A stretch of DNA of 64,000 nt, taken from positions 124,001-188,000 of the forward strand of contig NZ_FNAN01000019.1 of assembly GCF_900101885.1 (NCBI RefSeq), given 5' to 3'. Below the pieces are notes generated by a model. That model was not told where the DNA came from, did no database searches, and worked only from the letters and a program-made list of their open reading frames with translations. Below, piece by piece: positions 8,364-17,441 of the stretch. The first letter of the stretch is position 1, and the number at the start of each line of letters is the position of its first letter. The translations under genes and the position numbers were made by a program. This DNA comes from Dyadobacter soli (GTDB lineage: Bacteria > Bacteroidota > Bacteroidia > Cytophagales > Spirosomataceae).

Positions 8364-8378
8364 TATCGCTCAGGAACC
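8355..8378. terminator. Symmetric hairpin spanning two convergent stop codons
   Basis: GGTTCCTGA at 8355-8363 and TCAGGAACC at 8370-8378 form a perfect 9-bp stem around TATCGC. Each arm holds the Gly-Ser-stop codons of one gene. There is no T-run, so it may end or stabilise both transcripts rather than act as a classic terminator. Confidence 0.6.
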
Positions 8379-9614
8379 TGCTTCTTCCGCTTTTTCCTTC
8401 ATTTTGATCACCTTAGCGAGCGTAGGAAGGATGGTATCGTGCTTTTTCACGAAAGGATTGTTCTGGTCCCAAACGTAGCCGGCGAGTACCGAGCAGATTT
8501 GTCGTTTGATATCTTCGTCGATATGTTTGGCAAATACAATCGTCTGAAAATCACCGGTATACCAGCCGCTAACATAGCTGCGGAACACATCGATACCTTT
8601 CTGGATCACTTCTTCGTATTCTTTCTTCCAATCCACGGTTTCGCCCTGTAAATGCCTGTGGGTCATTTTGGCTGAAAGCAGGCCGGATGCGGTGGCGAAT
8701 GTAACACCAGAAGAGAAAATAGGGTCGAGGAACTCGGTACTGTTGCCCGAAAGGACAAAACCTTCGCCCGACATTTGGGTAACGCCGATTGAATAGCCCA
8801 GAATCGCCCGCGGCTCGAATTTGAAATTGGATTCTTTGAAACGGCCACTGAGGTCTTCGAAATTGCGGACAAATTCCTTGTACTTCTCGCCATTGTTTTC
8901 AGCCAATGCCTCGATCTTCTCCCGGTCACCGACGATACCTACCGAAGTTGAACCATCCGAGAAGGGGATCGCCCAGATCCACGACTTGTTGTTGTCGAAC
9001 GAATGCACGAAAATATTGTTGCTGGCTTCTTCCGAGCGGTTTTTGTCTTCCAAATGGGAGAACACAGCGCCGCGCGGCGTGAATGCGGATGGCTTGCTGA
9101 GATTGAAAAGCCTCGGCAAAACGCGCCCGTAACCGCTGGAATCGATAATGAATTTTGCTTCAATACGCTGCGGATTGCCTTCCGCATCCTTATAATCGAC
9201 GATTTGCTTGTCGGGCCCGCATTGGACGGCGGTTACCTCGCATTCGAAATTGACGTCAACCCCTTTCTTCCGCGTGGCTTCGGCCAGTTTGTTATCGAAA
9301 TCGGCCCGTTTTACCTGCCAGGTCCACGTCCAGCCCTGGGTAAACTGATCTTCGAACAGGAACTCGCAGCGCTTTTCCCCGCGCATGAATGCCGCGCCTG
9401 TTTTTTTCTGGAAATTCAGCGGCTCGATGGCCTCGCGCAGGCCGGCTTCTGTCAAATGCTCCATACAGCAAGGCAGCAGGCTTTCCCCGATCTGGAAGCG
9501 GGGGAATTTTTCTTTTTCAAGGATGGTGACGTCGTAGCCTTGCTTTTTCAGGTAAGAAGCCGCGACAGTTCCGGCAGGGCCGGCCCCAATAACCAGCACA
9601 TCGACAGTTTGCAT
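8370..9614 (-). CDS. Flavin-dependent halogenase-like oxidoreductase of the pigment cluster
   Basis: The 414-residue protein starts with an FAD-binding loop (VLVIGAGPAGTVAASYL) and the GESLLP motif of the tryptophan halogenase/geranylgeranyl reductase superfamily. It carries the halogenase hallmark WIWAIP (W-x-W-x-I-P), the FLDPIFSSGV motif known from phenol-type halogenases, and a Lys (70 or 71) in FQKKTGAAF, where the hypohalous-acid-binding Lys sits in that family. I infer chlorination of the aryl ring, as in chloroflexirubins, although a hydroxylase role cannot be ruled out from sequence. It is the last gene of the leftward arm, one base beyond the stop-start gap of the upstream oxidoreductase. 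Confidence 0.78.
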   Translation of the reverse strand: MQTVDVLVIGAGPAGTVAASYLKKQGYDVTILEKEKFPRFQIGESLLPCCMEHLTEAGLREAIEPLNFQKKTGAAFMRGEKRCEFLFEDQFTQGWTWTWQVKRADFDNKLAEATRKKGVDVNFECEVTAVQCGPDKQIVDYKDAEGNPQRIEAKFIIDSSGYGRVLPRLFNLSKPSAFTPRGAVFSHLEDKNRSEEASNNIFVHSFDNNKSWIWAIPFSDGSTSVGIVGDREKIEALAENNGEKYKEFVRNFEDLSGRFKESNFKFEPRAILGYSIGVTQMSGEGFVLSGNSTEFLDPIFSSGVTFATASGLLSAKMTHRHLQGETVDWKKEYEEVIQKGIDVFRSYVSGWYTGDFQTIVFAKHIDEDIKRQICSVLAGYVWDQNNPFVKKHDTILPTLAKVIKMKEKAEEAGS

Positions 9615-9615
9615 A

Positions 9616-11148
9616 TTAGGCGTTTTTTACTTTTTGAATGAGTTTTTCTTTATCTACAAATGAGAAGCACGTTACAAATGCGCTGACGGTCACCCCCAAA
9701 ATTCCATGCAATGACACATTCTGGCCCGTTAAATGCAAGTTTGGGATTTTGGTGCGGGTATTGATCCGCGTCTTCATCGGCGAGGCCGAATCTTTGAGAA
9801 TGCCGTACATCGTGCCGTTGCCATTACCGATATAATCCCGGAATGTGAGCGGCGAAGCACTGTGCACGGTTTTGATCTTTGCCGTAATGCCCGGGAACAC
9901 CGTTTCCAGCCGCGCGATCACCTGCGCTTCCCGGTTTTTTTTGAACTGCGCATACTCCGCATCCCGCTTGCCCGGCTCGGCCACGGTGCTGAAAGTACCG
10001 GCCCATTCGGCCGTTTCGCAGGCATTCATATAGCACATGATCGACATCGAGTCGGCGTACGCGCCTTTTTTTGAAATGTAGGGTGTACAAATAAAGTAGG
10101 TCTGCGGCCAGGTAGCCTGCGCATATTCCACGCCATCCCAGACGTCGTCGATATGGTGCTGGTAAATGTTGTAATTCAGGTAGTCAAAACTGTTTTCCTG
10201 GAATGAAATGTGTACCAGGAATGTAGAAATGCTGTTTTCAAGCGTTTGGACACGGTTTTTGTAAACACTTAAAAACCGCTCCTGCCCGAAAATGTCGATC
10301 GTAACAGCCGGGTGTACATTCGAGATAAATTCCTTCCCGCGGAAAGCCTCCCCGTTTTCGCATACCACTTCGGTAATGTGGCCTTTCTCGTCATAGCGGG
10401 CCGAAACCACCTTTTTATGTTTGTAAATCTCCCCGCCATGCTGCCTCACCGACCGGCTAAGCTGAATGGCGATCTGCGAGCCGCCGTCCACGAATTTATA
10501 GGCGCCAGTCAGGTAGCTTTTCATGATGAGCGCGTGGACATAAAACGGCGTCTTGTGCTTCACGCCGGCATACAAAAGGTTACTGCCCGCGAGCACATTC
10601 CGCAGCCGTACGTTGTCGGTGAGGGAGGCAATGTAGTCGTAGGCATTCAGGGAAAGCAGGTTTTCGTCGGCGAGGTAGTTTTCGCCCGCGGTTTCGAGGT
10701 TGTAAAGCGGGAATTTCTCGCAGGTTTCGGTCAGTTTCCGGCAATAGGCGCGGATGGCTTCCGTTTCTTCGGGGAAGTAGGAGATGAGTTTTTGCTCAAA
10801 ATTCTCCAATCCTTGTGCGTAGGCGTATTCGCAACCGTCGTCGAAACGGATCAGATCGAATTGGTCGTCGTCGAGGCGTTTCAGTTTCAGCTTGTCGAGA
10901 ATGCCGAAATATTTGAAAAACTGGTAGAGATTTTCACCCTCGTCCAACCCGCCTACATAATGCACGCCGGTGTCGAAAATACTTTTATCACGGCTGTAAA
11001 CCTGCAAATGCCCGCCGATCTGGTGGTTTTTTTCCAGTACCACCACACTGTAACCTTCCATAGCCAGGATGTTGGCGCAAGCCAGACCGCCCAGTCCGCT
11101 CCCAACAATCACAAAATCATATTCCTTTTGCACGGCGGAAGTTTGCAT
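9616..11148 (-). CDS. CrtI/retinol saturase-like FAD-dependent oxidoreductase
   Basis: The 510-residue flavoprotein begins with YDFVIVGSGLGGLACANILA, an FAD-binding Rossmann motif, followed by LEKNHQIGGHLQVY, which is characteristic of the phytoene desaturase/all-trans-retinol 13,14-reductase family. The C-terminal motif NLHLTGQNVSLHGILGVTVSA is the second cofactor-contact region of that family. Such enzymes add or remove hydrogens in long polyenes. Homologues are regular members of flexirubin clusters, where they probably act on the polyene or on the alkyl chain; the actual reaction is not known to me. It sits in the leftward operon, 22 bases from the MMPL fusion gene and one base from the halogenase-like gene. 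Confidence 0.8.
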   Translation of the reverse strand: MQTSAVQKEYDFVIVGSGLGGLACANILAMEGYSVVVLEKNHQIGGHLQVYSRDKSIFDTGVHYVGGLDEGENLYQFFKYFGILDKLKLKRLDDDQFDLIRFDDGCEYAYAQGLENFEQKLISYFPEETEAIRAYCRKLTETCEKFPLYNLETAGENYLADENLLSLNAYDYIASLTDNVRLRNVLAGSNLLYAGVKHKTPFYVHALIMKSYLTGAYKFVDGGSQIAIQLSRSVRQHGGEIYKHKKVVSARYDEKGHITEVVCENGEAFRGKEFISNVHPAVTIDIFGQERFLSVYKNRVQTLENSISTFLVHISFQENSFDYLNYNIYQHHIDDVWDGVEYAQATWPQTYFICTPYISKKGAYADSMSIMCYMNACETAEWAGTFSTVAEPGKRDAEYAQFKKNREAQVIARLETVFPGITAKIKTVHSASPLTFRDYIGNGNGTMYGILKDSASPMKTRINTRTKIPNLHLTGQNVSLHGILGVTVSAFVTCFSFVDKEKLIQKVKNA

Positions 11149-11170
11149 TTAAATAGCGAATGGAGAAATC

Positions 11171-14100
11171 CTAGTTAGTAATCGGCGTAGTTACAGGCGT
11201 GGCCGGTTTGCGCAACACAAAAAGCACATTGGAAGTGTTTGCCGAGTGCTCCTGCATTTCATAGCCAAAACCGTACCGCGCTGCAAAGTTGCGGATGTCG
11301 GCGGATGCAAAGAAATGGAAATCATCGGTTTTGCGGTTGAATGCGAACAGGCCTGTCGACAATGCTTCTGTTTTTTGTGTGTTCTGGTGTTTGGCGGACA
11401 GGTCGGTAATGCCGTCACGGATGAAAAGCAAACCGTCGGGCGCCAATGCCGCGGCACACCGGTCGAGCAAAGTACGCTGTTTTTCTTCGGATAAATAGTG
11501 CAGCACATCATTCAGGAAAATGACATCCTGGGTGCCCAGGTCGGCTGCCATAATATCCTGGAATGCGAACCGCAGGTTGGCGCTCTTGTTATAGCTGTTT
11601 TCCGCTATTTCAATCTTGTCCTCGTCGTAATCGATACCCGTTATCACGCGGTCTTCGTTTTTGAAATGCAGGAAAAACGACAGGTATCCATAGCCGCAAC
11701 CGACGTCCAGCATGCGCTTCCGGTCGCCGATCAGTTCATTATAGTAGGTGAAATTCTTACTTTCCAACCGCCATTTTACTTTGAAATACCATTCGAGAAC
11801 CGGCCCTTTGAAGACATAATTGGTGAAAATCTTGTGTTTCAGATAGCCGGTATCCTCCATTTCATCCTTGAACGAGGCAAACTCCTGCTTGTAGAATGTG
11901 GCGATGGTTTTCGTTTTGTCGCGCAGCGTTGTGCCCCAGCGCGCATCCGCGTACGTAATGCGCGGGAGCACACGTACATTGAGCGCGCCCGGGCGTATGA
12001 GGAAGTCGTTTTTGGGCAGCACGTCGTGCGCGCCGTGGAGCATGATCGGCTGAATGTCGAGGCCGAGCTGCTCGGCGAGGTAGAATGCGCCTTTGTGGAA
12101 ACGGGCGATGTTACCGTCTTCTGACCGCGTGCCTTCGGGGAAAATAAGTACCGAATAGCCCTCAGCTACCAATGCACGCACTTTTTCGATGTTCTCCTCA
12201 GGGCCGTCCTCGCTGTACACATAGCCTGCGTACCGGATAATGGGCCCGAAAAACGGCGATTTGTACACCCAGCCTTTCACCATCAGCACAATTTTCGGGT
12301 GCAACATAATCGCCAGCAATATGTCGAGGAACGAGGTGTGGTTGGCGATGAAGATCACCGGTTTGTCCATATCGAGATTTTCGCGGCCGGAGATATTCTT
12401 TTTCACGTGCGGGCCGGAGTAGATCACTGTTTTGGCATAAAAAGAAAGCGAATTGTTGATCGCCGCCTTCTTTTTCTTCTTCGACATCGGTAACAAAAGG
12501 ATGGTCACGAGTTTGGAATGCAAAAACAGACAGCCAGACAGGAAATAGGTAAAGCTCGAAATGCTGATCAGGAATGGCAGCATTGTGACAGGCGCTTTCT
12601 TTTTGGCAATGCGTTTTTGAACAAACAAATCAAACATTACCGGCTGGAAAACGAAGGAAATAAAGAGGATGCAAACAATGCCCAGCACGCTGATGAGCGA
12701 AATCGAGTGAATAGCCGGGTGTTTGGCGAAAATCAGTACGCCGGTACCTATTAATGTAGTCGTGGCGGACAATGCAATCGCAGCCTGGTAGGAGCGGAGC
12801 GTGTCTTTGCCGGATTTGTATTTGCTCAGCAGTCCGTCGGTGACAAAAATGCTGAAATCGTCGCCCAGGCCGAAGATAAATGTGGTCACGATCACATTCA
12901 CGAAGTTGAATTTAATGCCGAGAATGGCGGCAATGCCCAAAATCCAGATCCAGCTGATGACCATCGGCAAAAACGACAGCAATGTGAGCTCGATGCGACC
13001 GTAAACAATTAGTAATGTAAAGAATACAATCGACGCCGAAATCAGCAGCAGGTAATTGAAATCGTCCTTCACCATCGTGAGCAGCTCGCCCGCCAGCTCG
13101 CCCCGGTCGAAAAGCTCCACACCCTGGATGGCCCGCAACTCCTTTTTGACATCAGCCAGCTTGGTCTGATCGACAACTACGGTCGAAATGAACGTGGTGC
13201 TTGAGGATTTGATATCGATCAGGTTATCGACGCCGAGCTCACTGAAAAGCGTATCGAGCGAGACATTCGAACTGCTGCGCCCGGCAATCCAGCCTTTGAA
13301 ATCATTGAAAGCATAGGCATTGAAGCCGTTTTTCGCGGCTGCCTGGTTGAAGATCCGAAACGTGGAATCGGTGCGGCCGGATGTCCAGAAGTTCTGCCAG
13401 CGTTGCATCCGCTCCCGTTTGAGGTCTTGCGGGATCAGTAACGAACCGGAAGATACGAAACTGACAATGCGGCCTTCGCTGCGCAATGCGGCCAGTTTTT
13501 GGTAAGCATTATGATTCACCTGCTCAGCCACGGCGCGGCGCGGATTGGACGCGAAAACGTAAATGCGCTTCTGTTTGCGCGGGTTAATGCCCGTGAGCGC
13601 TTCTTCGCGGCCGCTTAGCTCGGGGTCCTGGATGCTGAGGTTCTCAAAACTCGCGTCGAACTCGGTACCGCCGGAGAAATAGAGGAATATGACCGTGAGT
13701 ACCGCGATGCCGGCCAATGTGGCACCGCGCCATTTGTCGGGAATGGTAGGAATGCGGAATGCGCTGTGCTCGCCGGGTATTTTTTGAATGTCGAAACGCG
13801 TGGAGGAAAGGATTACCGGCAATGCGGTGAGTGTAAATAGCGCCGCGCCGAACAATGCGAGCGAGGAAAACAGCCCAAAATCCTGTAAAACCGTCGAATT
13901 GGCGAAATGCAATGCACTGAATGCCATGACGGTCGTGAAGCTACCGGTCAGCAGCGGCCCGCTCACTTCCTTGATCGCGACCGGAATGGAATGGGTGTGG
14001 CGTAAATGCGTGAAAAAGTGGAATGCATAATCCAGCAGAATACCGAAGATCACCGCGCCGGTTGCCAGCGAAATGCCTGAGATTTCGGGGCGGATGTAGC

Positions 14101-15034
14101 CGATAATGCCCAATGCGAACAATGCGCCGAAAATCCCGGGCATTGTAATATATATAGGTATGAGCAACTTGCGATAGTAGGCGATGAGCAGCGCCAGAAT
14201 GCCCGCCAATGCGAGAAACGACGTGAAATACGAGTCCTGCTTTACTTGTATCGCGTTCCGGGCAGCGATTTCGAATGTGCCGAAATAGGAGAACTTGTTA
14301 TAGCGGTGCTGGCGGTTCCATTTGGCTTTGAATGCCTCCATCAACTCGAAAAGCGCCACATTCTTGTCGGAACTGCCCGAATCGAAGCTTGTAGACGCGA
14401 AAATGAGGATGCTCTTGCGGTCGGCGGTGAACATAATGCCGTCGTCCATCACCATCGCGCTGCTGTTGTTGGCGGCGTTGAGTTCTTTGAAATACTGCCC
14501 CGTAATGCCCAGCGGGTCATTTAATACGAATTGTTTCAAAAACGAGCCGCCTGGCGTGAGCAGCTGGTTGTAGGTGGAGGTAACCGACGCGCGGATCGAA
14601 TCCGGAACAATGCGCGATTGAATATGACTATAATAGGAAGGCTCGATCAGCAGTGGAAAGTGGCTGTATACATATTGATATACATCTTCCTGTACATTCG
14701 GCCGCTCGGCCTGGATGTTGCGCACGAAGCTGTTGGTGTAGCGCCCGAGCGAATCGGTGAAGTTCTCGGCTATTTCCCGCGCCGTTTCGGTGTCGGTTTC
14801 AGCGGGGACTTCGAGCGAAAACACGATCTGGTTGATGATGTTTTTGCTTTCGACCAGCCGGTTGAACTCTTCGAAGCTTTTACCCTTCGGTAACGTCGCG
14901 AAAATACTTTCGGTTACTTTTAGCCGCGCAATACCGGCCACGAGGATACTGACAATGACGAGCAGGCTAAGGAAAAACGCGGCTTTGTGACTCGAAAGGA
15001 ATTTGTTCAGCCTTAATAATAAATCTCCTAGCAT
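11171..15034 (-). CDS. Three-domain fusion: MMPL/RND exporter, PlsC acyltransferase and SAM methyltransferase
   Basis: The 1287-residue protein has three parts. Residues 1 to about 845 form an MMPL-type exporter with a first membrane helix at 18-36, a large periplasmic loop, a membrane bundle at about 268-410, and the same pattern repeated (loop about 455-655, bundle about 658-845). Residues about 860-1055 are a PlsC-type acyltransferase with the catalytic NHTSFLD at 898-904 and FPEGTRS at 965-971. Residues about 1085-1280 are a class I methyltransferase with LDVGCGYGY at 1109-1117. In aryl-polyene clusters these activities are usually separate genes; here export, acyl transfer and methylation sit in one polypeptide. 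It is the first gene of the leftward arm, behind a consensus promoter at 15060-15089. Confidence 0.88.
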   Translation of the reverse strand: MLGDLLLRLNKFLSSHKAAFFLSLLVIVSILVAGIARLKVTESIFATLPKGKSFEEFNRLVESKNIINQIVFSLEVPAETDTETAREIAENFTDSLGRYTNSFVRNIQAERPNVQEDVYQYVYSHFPLLIEPSYYSHIQSRIVPDSIRASVTSTYNQLLTPGGSFLKQFVLNDPLGITGQYFKELNAANNSSAMVMDDGIMFTADRKSILIFASTSFDSGSSDKNVALFELMEAFKAKWNRQHRYNKFSYFGTFEIAARNAIQVKQDSYFTSFLALAGILALLIAYYRKLLIPIYITMPGIFGALFALGIIGYIRPEISGISLATGAVIFGILLDYAFHFFTHLRHTHSIPVAIKEVSGPLLTGSFTTVMAFSALHFANSTVLQDFGLFSSLALFGAALFTLTALPVILSSTRFDIQKIPGEHSAFRIPTIPDKWRGATLAGIAVLTVIFLYFSGGTEFDASFENLSIQDPELSGREEALTGINPRKQKRIYVFASNPRRAVAEQVNHNAYQKLAALRSEGRIVSFVSSGSLLIPQDLKRERMQRWQNFWTSGRTDSTFRIFNQAAAKNGFNAYAFNDFKGWIAGRSSSNVSLDTLFSELGVDNLIDIKSSSTTFISTVVVDQTKLADVKKELRAIQGVELFDRGELAGELLTMVKDDFNYLLLISASIVFFTLLIVYGRIELTLLSFLPMVISWIWILGIAAILGIKFNFVNVIVTTFIFGLGDDFSIFVTDGLLSKYKSGKDTLRSYQAAIALSATTTLIGTGVLIFAKHPAIHSISLISVLGIVCILFISFVFQPVMFDLFVQKRIAKKKAPVTMLPFLISISSFTYFLSGCLFLHSKLVTILLLPMSKKKKKAAINNSLSFYAKTVIYSGPHVKKNISGRENLDMDKPVIFIANHTSFLDILLAIMLHPKIVLMVKGWVYKSPFFGPIIRYAGYVYSEDGPEENIEKVRALVAEGYSVLIFPEGTRSEDGNIARFHKGAFYLAEQLGLDIQPIMLHGAHDVLPKNDFLIRPGALNVRVLPRITYADARWGTTLRDKTKTIATFYKQEFASFKDEMEDTGYLKHKIFTNYVFKGPVLEWYFKVKWRLESKNFTYYNELIGDRKRMLDVGCGYGYLSFFLHFKNEDRVITGIDYDEDKIEIAENSYNKSANLRFAFQDIMAADLGTQDVIFLNDVLHYLSEEKQRTLLDRCAAALAPDGLLFIRDGITDLSAKHQNTQKTEALSTGLFAFNRKTDDFHFFASADIRNFAARYGFGYEMQEHSANTSNVLFVLRKPATPVTTPITN

Positions 15035-15059
15035 TGACAGGGGAAACGTGAATGTCCGA

Positions 15060-15089
15060 CAAAATTAATGAATTGTATCACTCAGGCAA
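15060..15089 (-). promoter_or_regulatory. Consensus promoter of the leftward pigment arm
   Basis: Read on the minus strand, TTG (plus 15087-15089), exactly 19 bases and TAATTTTG (plus 15060-15067) match the Bacteroidota consensus at all defined positions. The predicted start near 15053 leaves a leader of about 20 bases to the ATG at 15034. Confidence 0.75.
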
Positions 15090-15121
15090 CTTCCGTGCCT
15101 GCTACCGCTCACCGGTTCGTG

Positions 15122-15154
15122 TTTGTCAAAGCGGCAAAAAAAGATTTATTTTAC
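15122..15154 (+). promoter_or_regulatory. Probable promoter of the rightward pigment arm
   Basis: TTTG at 15122-15125, a 21-base spacer and TATTTTAC at 15147-15154 resemble the consensus with two mismatches at the end of the -7 box. The start would be near 15161, about 20 bases before the tyrosine ammonia-lyase gene. It lies back to back with the stronger leftward promoter. Confidence 0.5.
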
Positions 15155-15180
15155 ACCATATTCAATTATGCCATCATTAA

Positions 15181-16710
15181 ATGAATCGTATTTCATTAGC
15201 TCAGATCGAGCAGTATGCTTTTGAAAAGAAGGAATTTATCTTAGCCGAAGACACCCTCCATCAAGTATCCCAATCATTCGCTTTTTTAACGAATTTCTCC
15301 AAGGACAAAATCATATACGGTATCAATACCGGTTTTGGCCCCATGGCGCAATACCGTATCGAGACCGACCAGCTCAATAACCTGCAATACAACCTGATCC
15401 GCAGCCATTCGAGCGGGGTAGGGAAGCCGCTGAACGAAATATACGCCCGTGCCGTAATGCTCGCGCGTCTGAATTCATTTTTACAGGCCAATTCCGGCGT
15501 AAGTACCGCCGTGATCAAGCAGTTGGTGGCGTTTCTGAACAATGGTGTCGTTCCTGAAATCTTCGAACACGGCAGCGTAGGCGCGAGCGGCGACCTGGTG
15601 CAACTTTCACATCTGGGTTTAAACCTGATCGGCGAAGGGCATGTTTATGACAATGGCCTGCGCCGCAAAACAGCGGAAGTTTTAGCTGAAAAGAGCATCA
15701 AACCGCTCAAAATGGAGCTCCGCGACGGCCTCGGGCTGATCAACGGTACCTCCTGCATGACGGGGATGGCGGCGATCAATATCGTTTATGCCAAACGGCT
15801 GGTGCAATGGGCGATTACCGCGTCGTCGATGATCAACGAGGCGATTGAATCTTTTGACGATTCGTTCTCGAAGCAGCTGAATGCCGTGAAGCATCACAAA
15901 GGCCAGCAAACGGTGGCGCAGCTCATGCGCGACTTTGTAGCCGGCAGCGGCTTGATCCGCAGTCGCGAGGAGCTTTTCCGCGATGATACGGCGATGCAGA
16001 AGACCGAGTTTGAAAGAAAAATACAGGAATACTACTCGATCCGCTGCGTGCCGCAAATCCTTGGCCCGGTGCTGGATACGATCCAATATGCACAAGAGGT
16101 GGTTGAAAATGAGTTGAATTCAACCAACGACAACCCGATCGTGCGGCCGGAGGATGATAATGTTTTCCACGGAGGTAACTTCCACGGAGACTATATTTCA
16201 CTGGAAATGGATAAGGTGAAACTCGTACTCACCAAGCTGACGATGCTGATGGAACGCCAGCTCAACTTCCTGATGAACAATAAACTGAATGGCAAATTCC
16301 CGCCGTTCCTCAATGCAGGAACCTGGGGTTTGAACTTTGGCTTCCAGGGCGTGCAGTTTACAGCTACTTCCACCACCGCCGAAAGCCAGGCGCTATCGAC
16401 TTCGGTTTACATTCATAGTATTCCAAACAATAACGACAACCAGGATATCGTGAGCATGGGTACCAACTCGGCGGTGATCGCCAAGCAGGTGCTTGAAAAC
16501 GCGTTTCAGGTCATGTCGATCCACATTATGGCGATTTGCCAGGCGATTGACCTGCTGCATCCCGAAGAAAAAGAGAAGCTGTCGCCGAATGCGAAATCGG
16601 TGTACACGCGGATCCGGGAGCGTGCCCAATTCGTGACCGACGACGTGCCGCAGTACGAAAGCATCGCGGCCGTTTTTGAATACATCAAAGAAACCCCATT
16701 CCACTTATGA
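15181..16710 (+). CDS. Tyrosine ammonia-lyase (aromatic amino acid lyase family)
   Basis: The 509-residue protein is a HAL/PAL/TAL family member. Ala135-Ser136-Gly137 in GSVGASGDLVQLSH forms the MIO prosthetic group; Tyr47 precedes GINTGFGPMAQYRI, the catalytic loop, and RSHSSG around His76 carries the His that in tyrosine lyases selects for the phenol. The sequence closely resembles the characterised Flavobacterium johnsoniae tyrosine lyase along its whole length, including SIPNNNDNQDIVSMGTN (comparison from memory). It would convert tyrosine to p-coumarate and ammonia, providing the aryl starter of the polyene. It leads the rightward operon and overlaps the ketoreductase gene by four bases. 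Confidence 0.92.
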   Translation: MNRISLAQIEQYAFEKKEFILAEDTLHQVSQSFAFLTNFSKDKIIYGINTGFGPMAQYRIETDQLNNLQYNLIRSHSSGVGKPLNEIYARAVMLARLNSFLQANSGVSTAVIKQLVAFLNNGVVPEIFEHGSVGASGDLVQLSHLGLNLIGEGHVYDNGLRRKTAEVLAEKSIKPLKMELRDGLGLINGTSCMTGMAAINIVYAKRLVQWAITASSMINEAIESFDDSFSKQLNAVKHHKGQQTVAQLMRDFVAGSGLIRSREELFRDDTAMQKTEFERKIQEYYSIRCVPQILGPVLDTIQYAQEVVENELNSTNDNPIVRPEDDNVFHGGNFHGDYISLEMDKVKLVLTKLTMLMERQLNFLMNNKLNGKFPPFLNAGTWGLNFGFQGVQFTATSTTAESQALSTSVYIHSIPNNNDNQDIVSMGTNSAVIAKQVLENAFQVMSIHIMAICQAIDLLHPEEKEKLSPNAKSVYTRIRERAQFVTDDVPQYESIAAVFEYIKETPFHL

Positions 16711-17438
16711 ATTGCGCATTGGTAACCGGTGCTTCCCGAGGACTCGGCAGGGCCATTGCGGTCCAGCTTGCCAAGGACCATGGTTTACATATATTAGTCA
16801 ATTATGCCTCCAACCAGGCCGCCGCGGAAGAAACGCTCGCGGAAATACAGGCCAATGGCGGCAGCGGCGAATTGCTGCATTTCAATGTACAGAACAAGCC
16901 GGAGGTCGATGAAGCATTGAACAGCTGGCGCGAAAAGAACGAAGACAAGTTCATCGGTGTTTTGGTGAATAATGCAGGCATTACCCGTGACGGGCTGTTT
17001 ATGTGGATGCCTGAAAAGGACTGGGACGATGTGCTGAACATTTCCGTGAAAGGCCTTTATAATGTGACCCAGAATGCGATCCAGCAAATGCTGCGCAAAC
17101 GCGCGGGCCGGATCGTGAACATCGCGTCGGTGTCGGGCTTGAAAGGCGTGGCGGGGCAGACGAACTATTCGGCGGCGAAAGGGGCGATTATCGCATCCAC
17201 AAAGTCGCTGGCGCAGGAAGTTGCTAAGCGCAAAATCACCGTGAATGCCGTAGCGCCGGGTTTCATCACGAGCGACATGACCAAAGATTTGAACGAAGAC
17301 GAATTGAAACAAATGATCCCGATGAACCGTTTTGGCAAGGCGGAAGAGGTGGCGCACCTGGTGAGCTTCCTCGTTTCCGACAAAGCCGCTTACATTACCG
17401 GCGAAGTGATCAATATTAACGGAGGTATTTACGCATAA
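16707..17438 (+). CDS. 3-oxoacyl-ACP reductase (FabG-type) of the pigment cluster
   Basis: The 243-residue short-chain dehydrogenase has the NADPH-binding motif VTGASRGLGRAIA, the NNAG motif at residues 88-91 and the catalytic set Ser141, Tyr154 and Lys158 (YSAAK), with the C-terminal GEVININGG common to FabG. It would reduce the beta-keto group after each polyene extension. The ATG overlaps the end of the lyase gene (ATGA) and the next ketosynthase follows after three bases, so it belongs to a tightly coupled operon. It corresponds to ApeQ in aryl-polyene nomenclature. Confidence 0.9.
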   Translation: MNCALVTGASRGLGRAIAVQLAKDHGLHILVNYASNQAAAEETLAEIQANGGSGELLHFNVQNKPEVDEALNSWREKNEDKFIGVLVNNAGITRDGLFMWMPEKDWDDVLNISVKGLYNVTQNAIQQMLRKRAGRIVNIASVSGLKGVAGQTNYSAAKGAIIASTKSLAQEVAKRKITVNAVAPGFITSDMTKDLNEDELKQMIPMNRFGKAEEVAHLVSFLVSDKAAYITGEVININGGIYA

Positions 17439-17441
17439 TCC

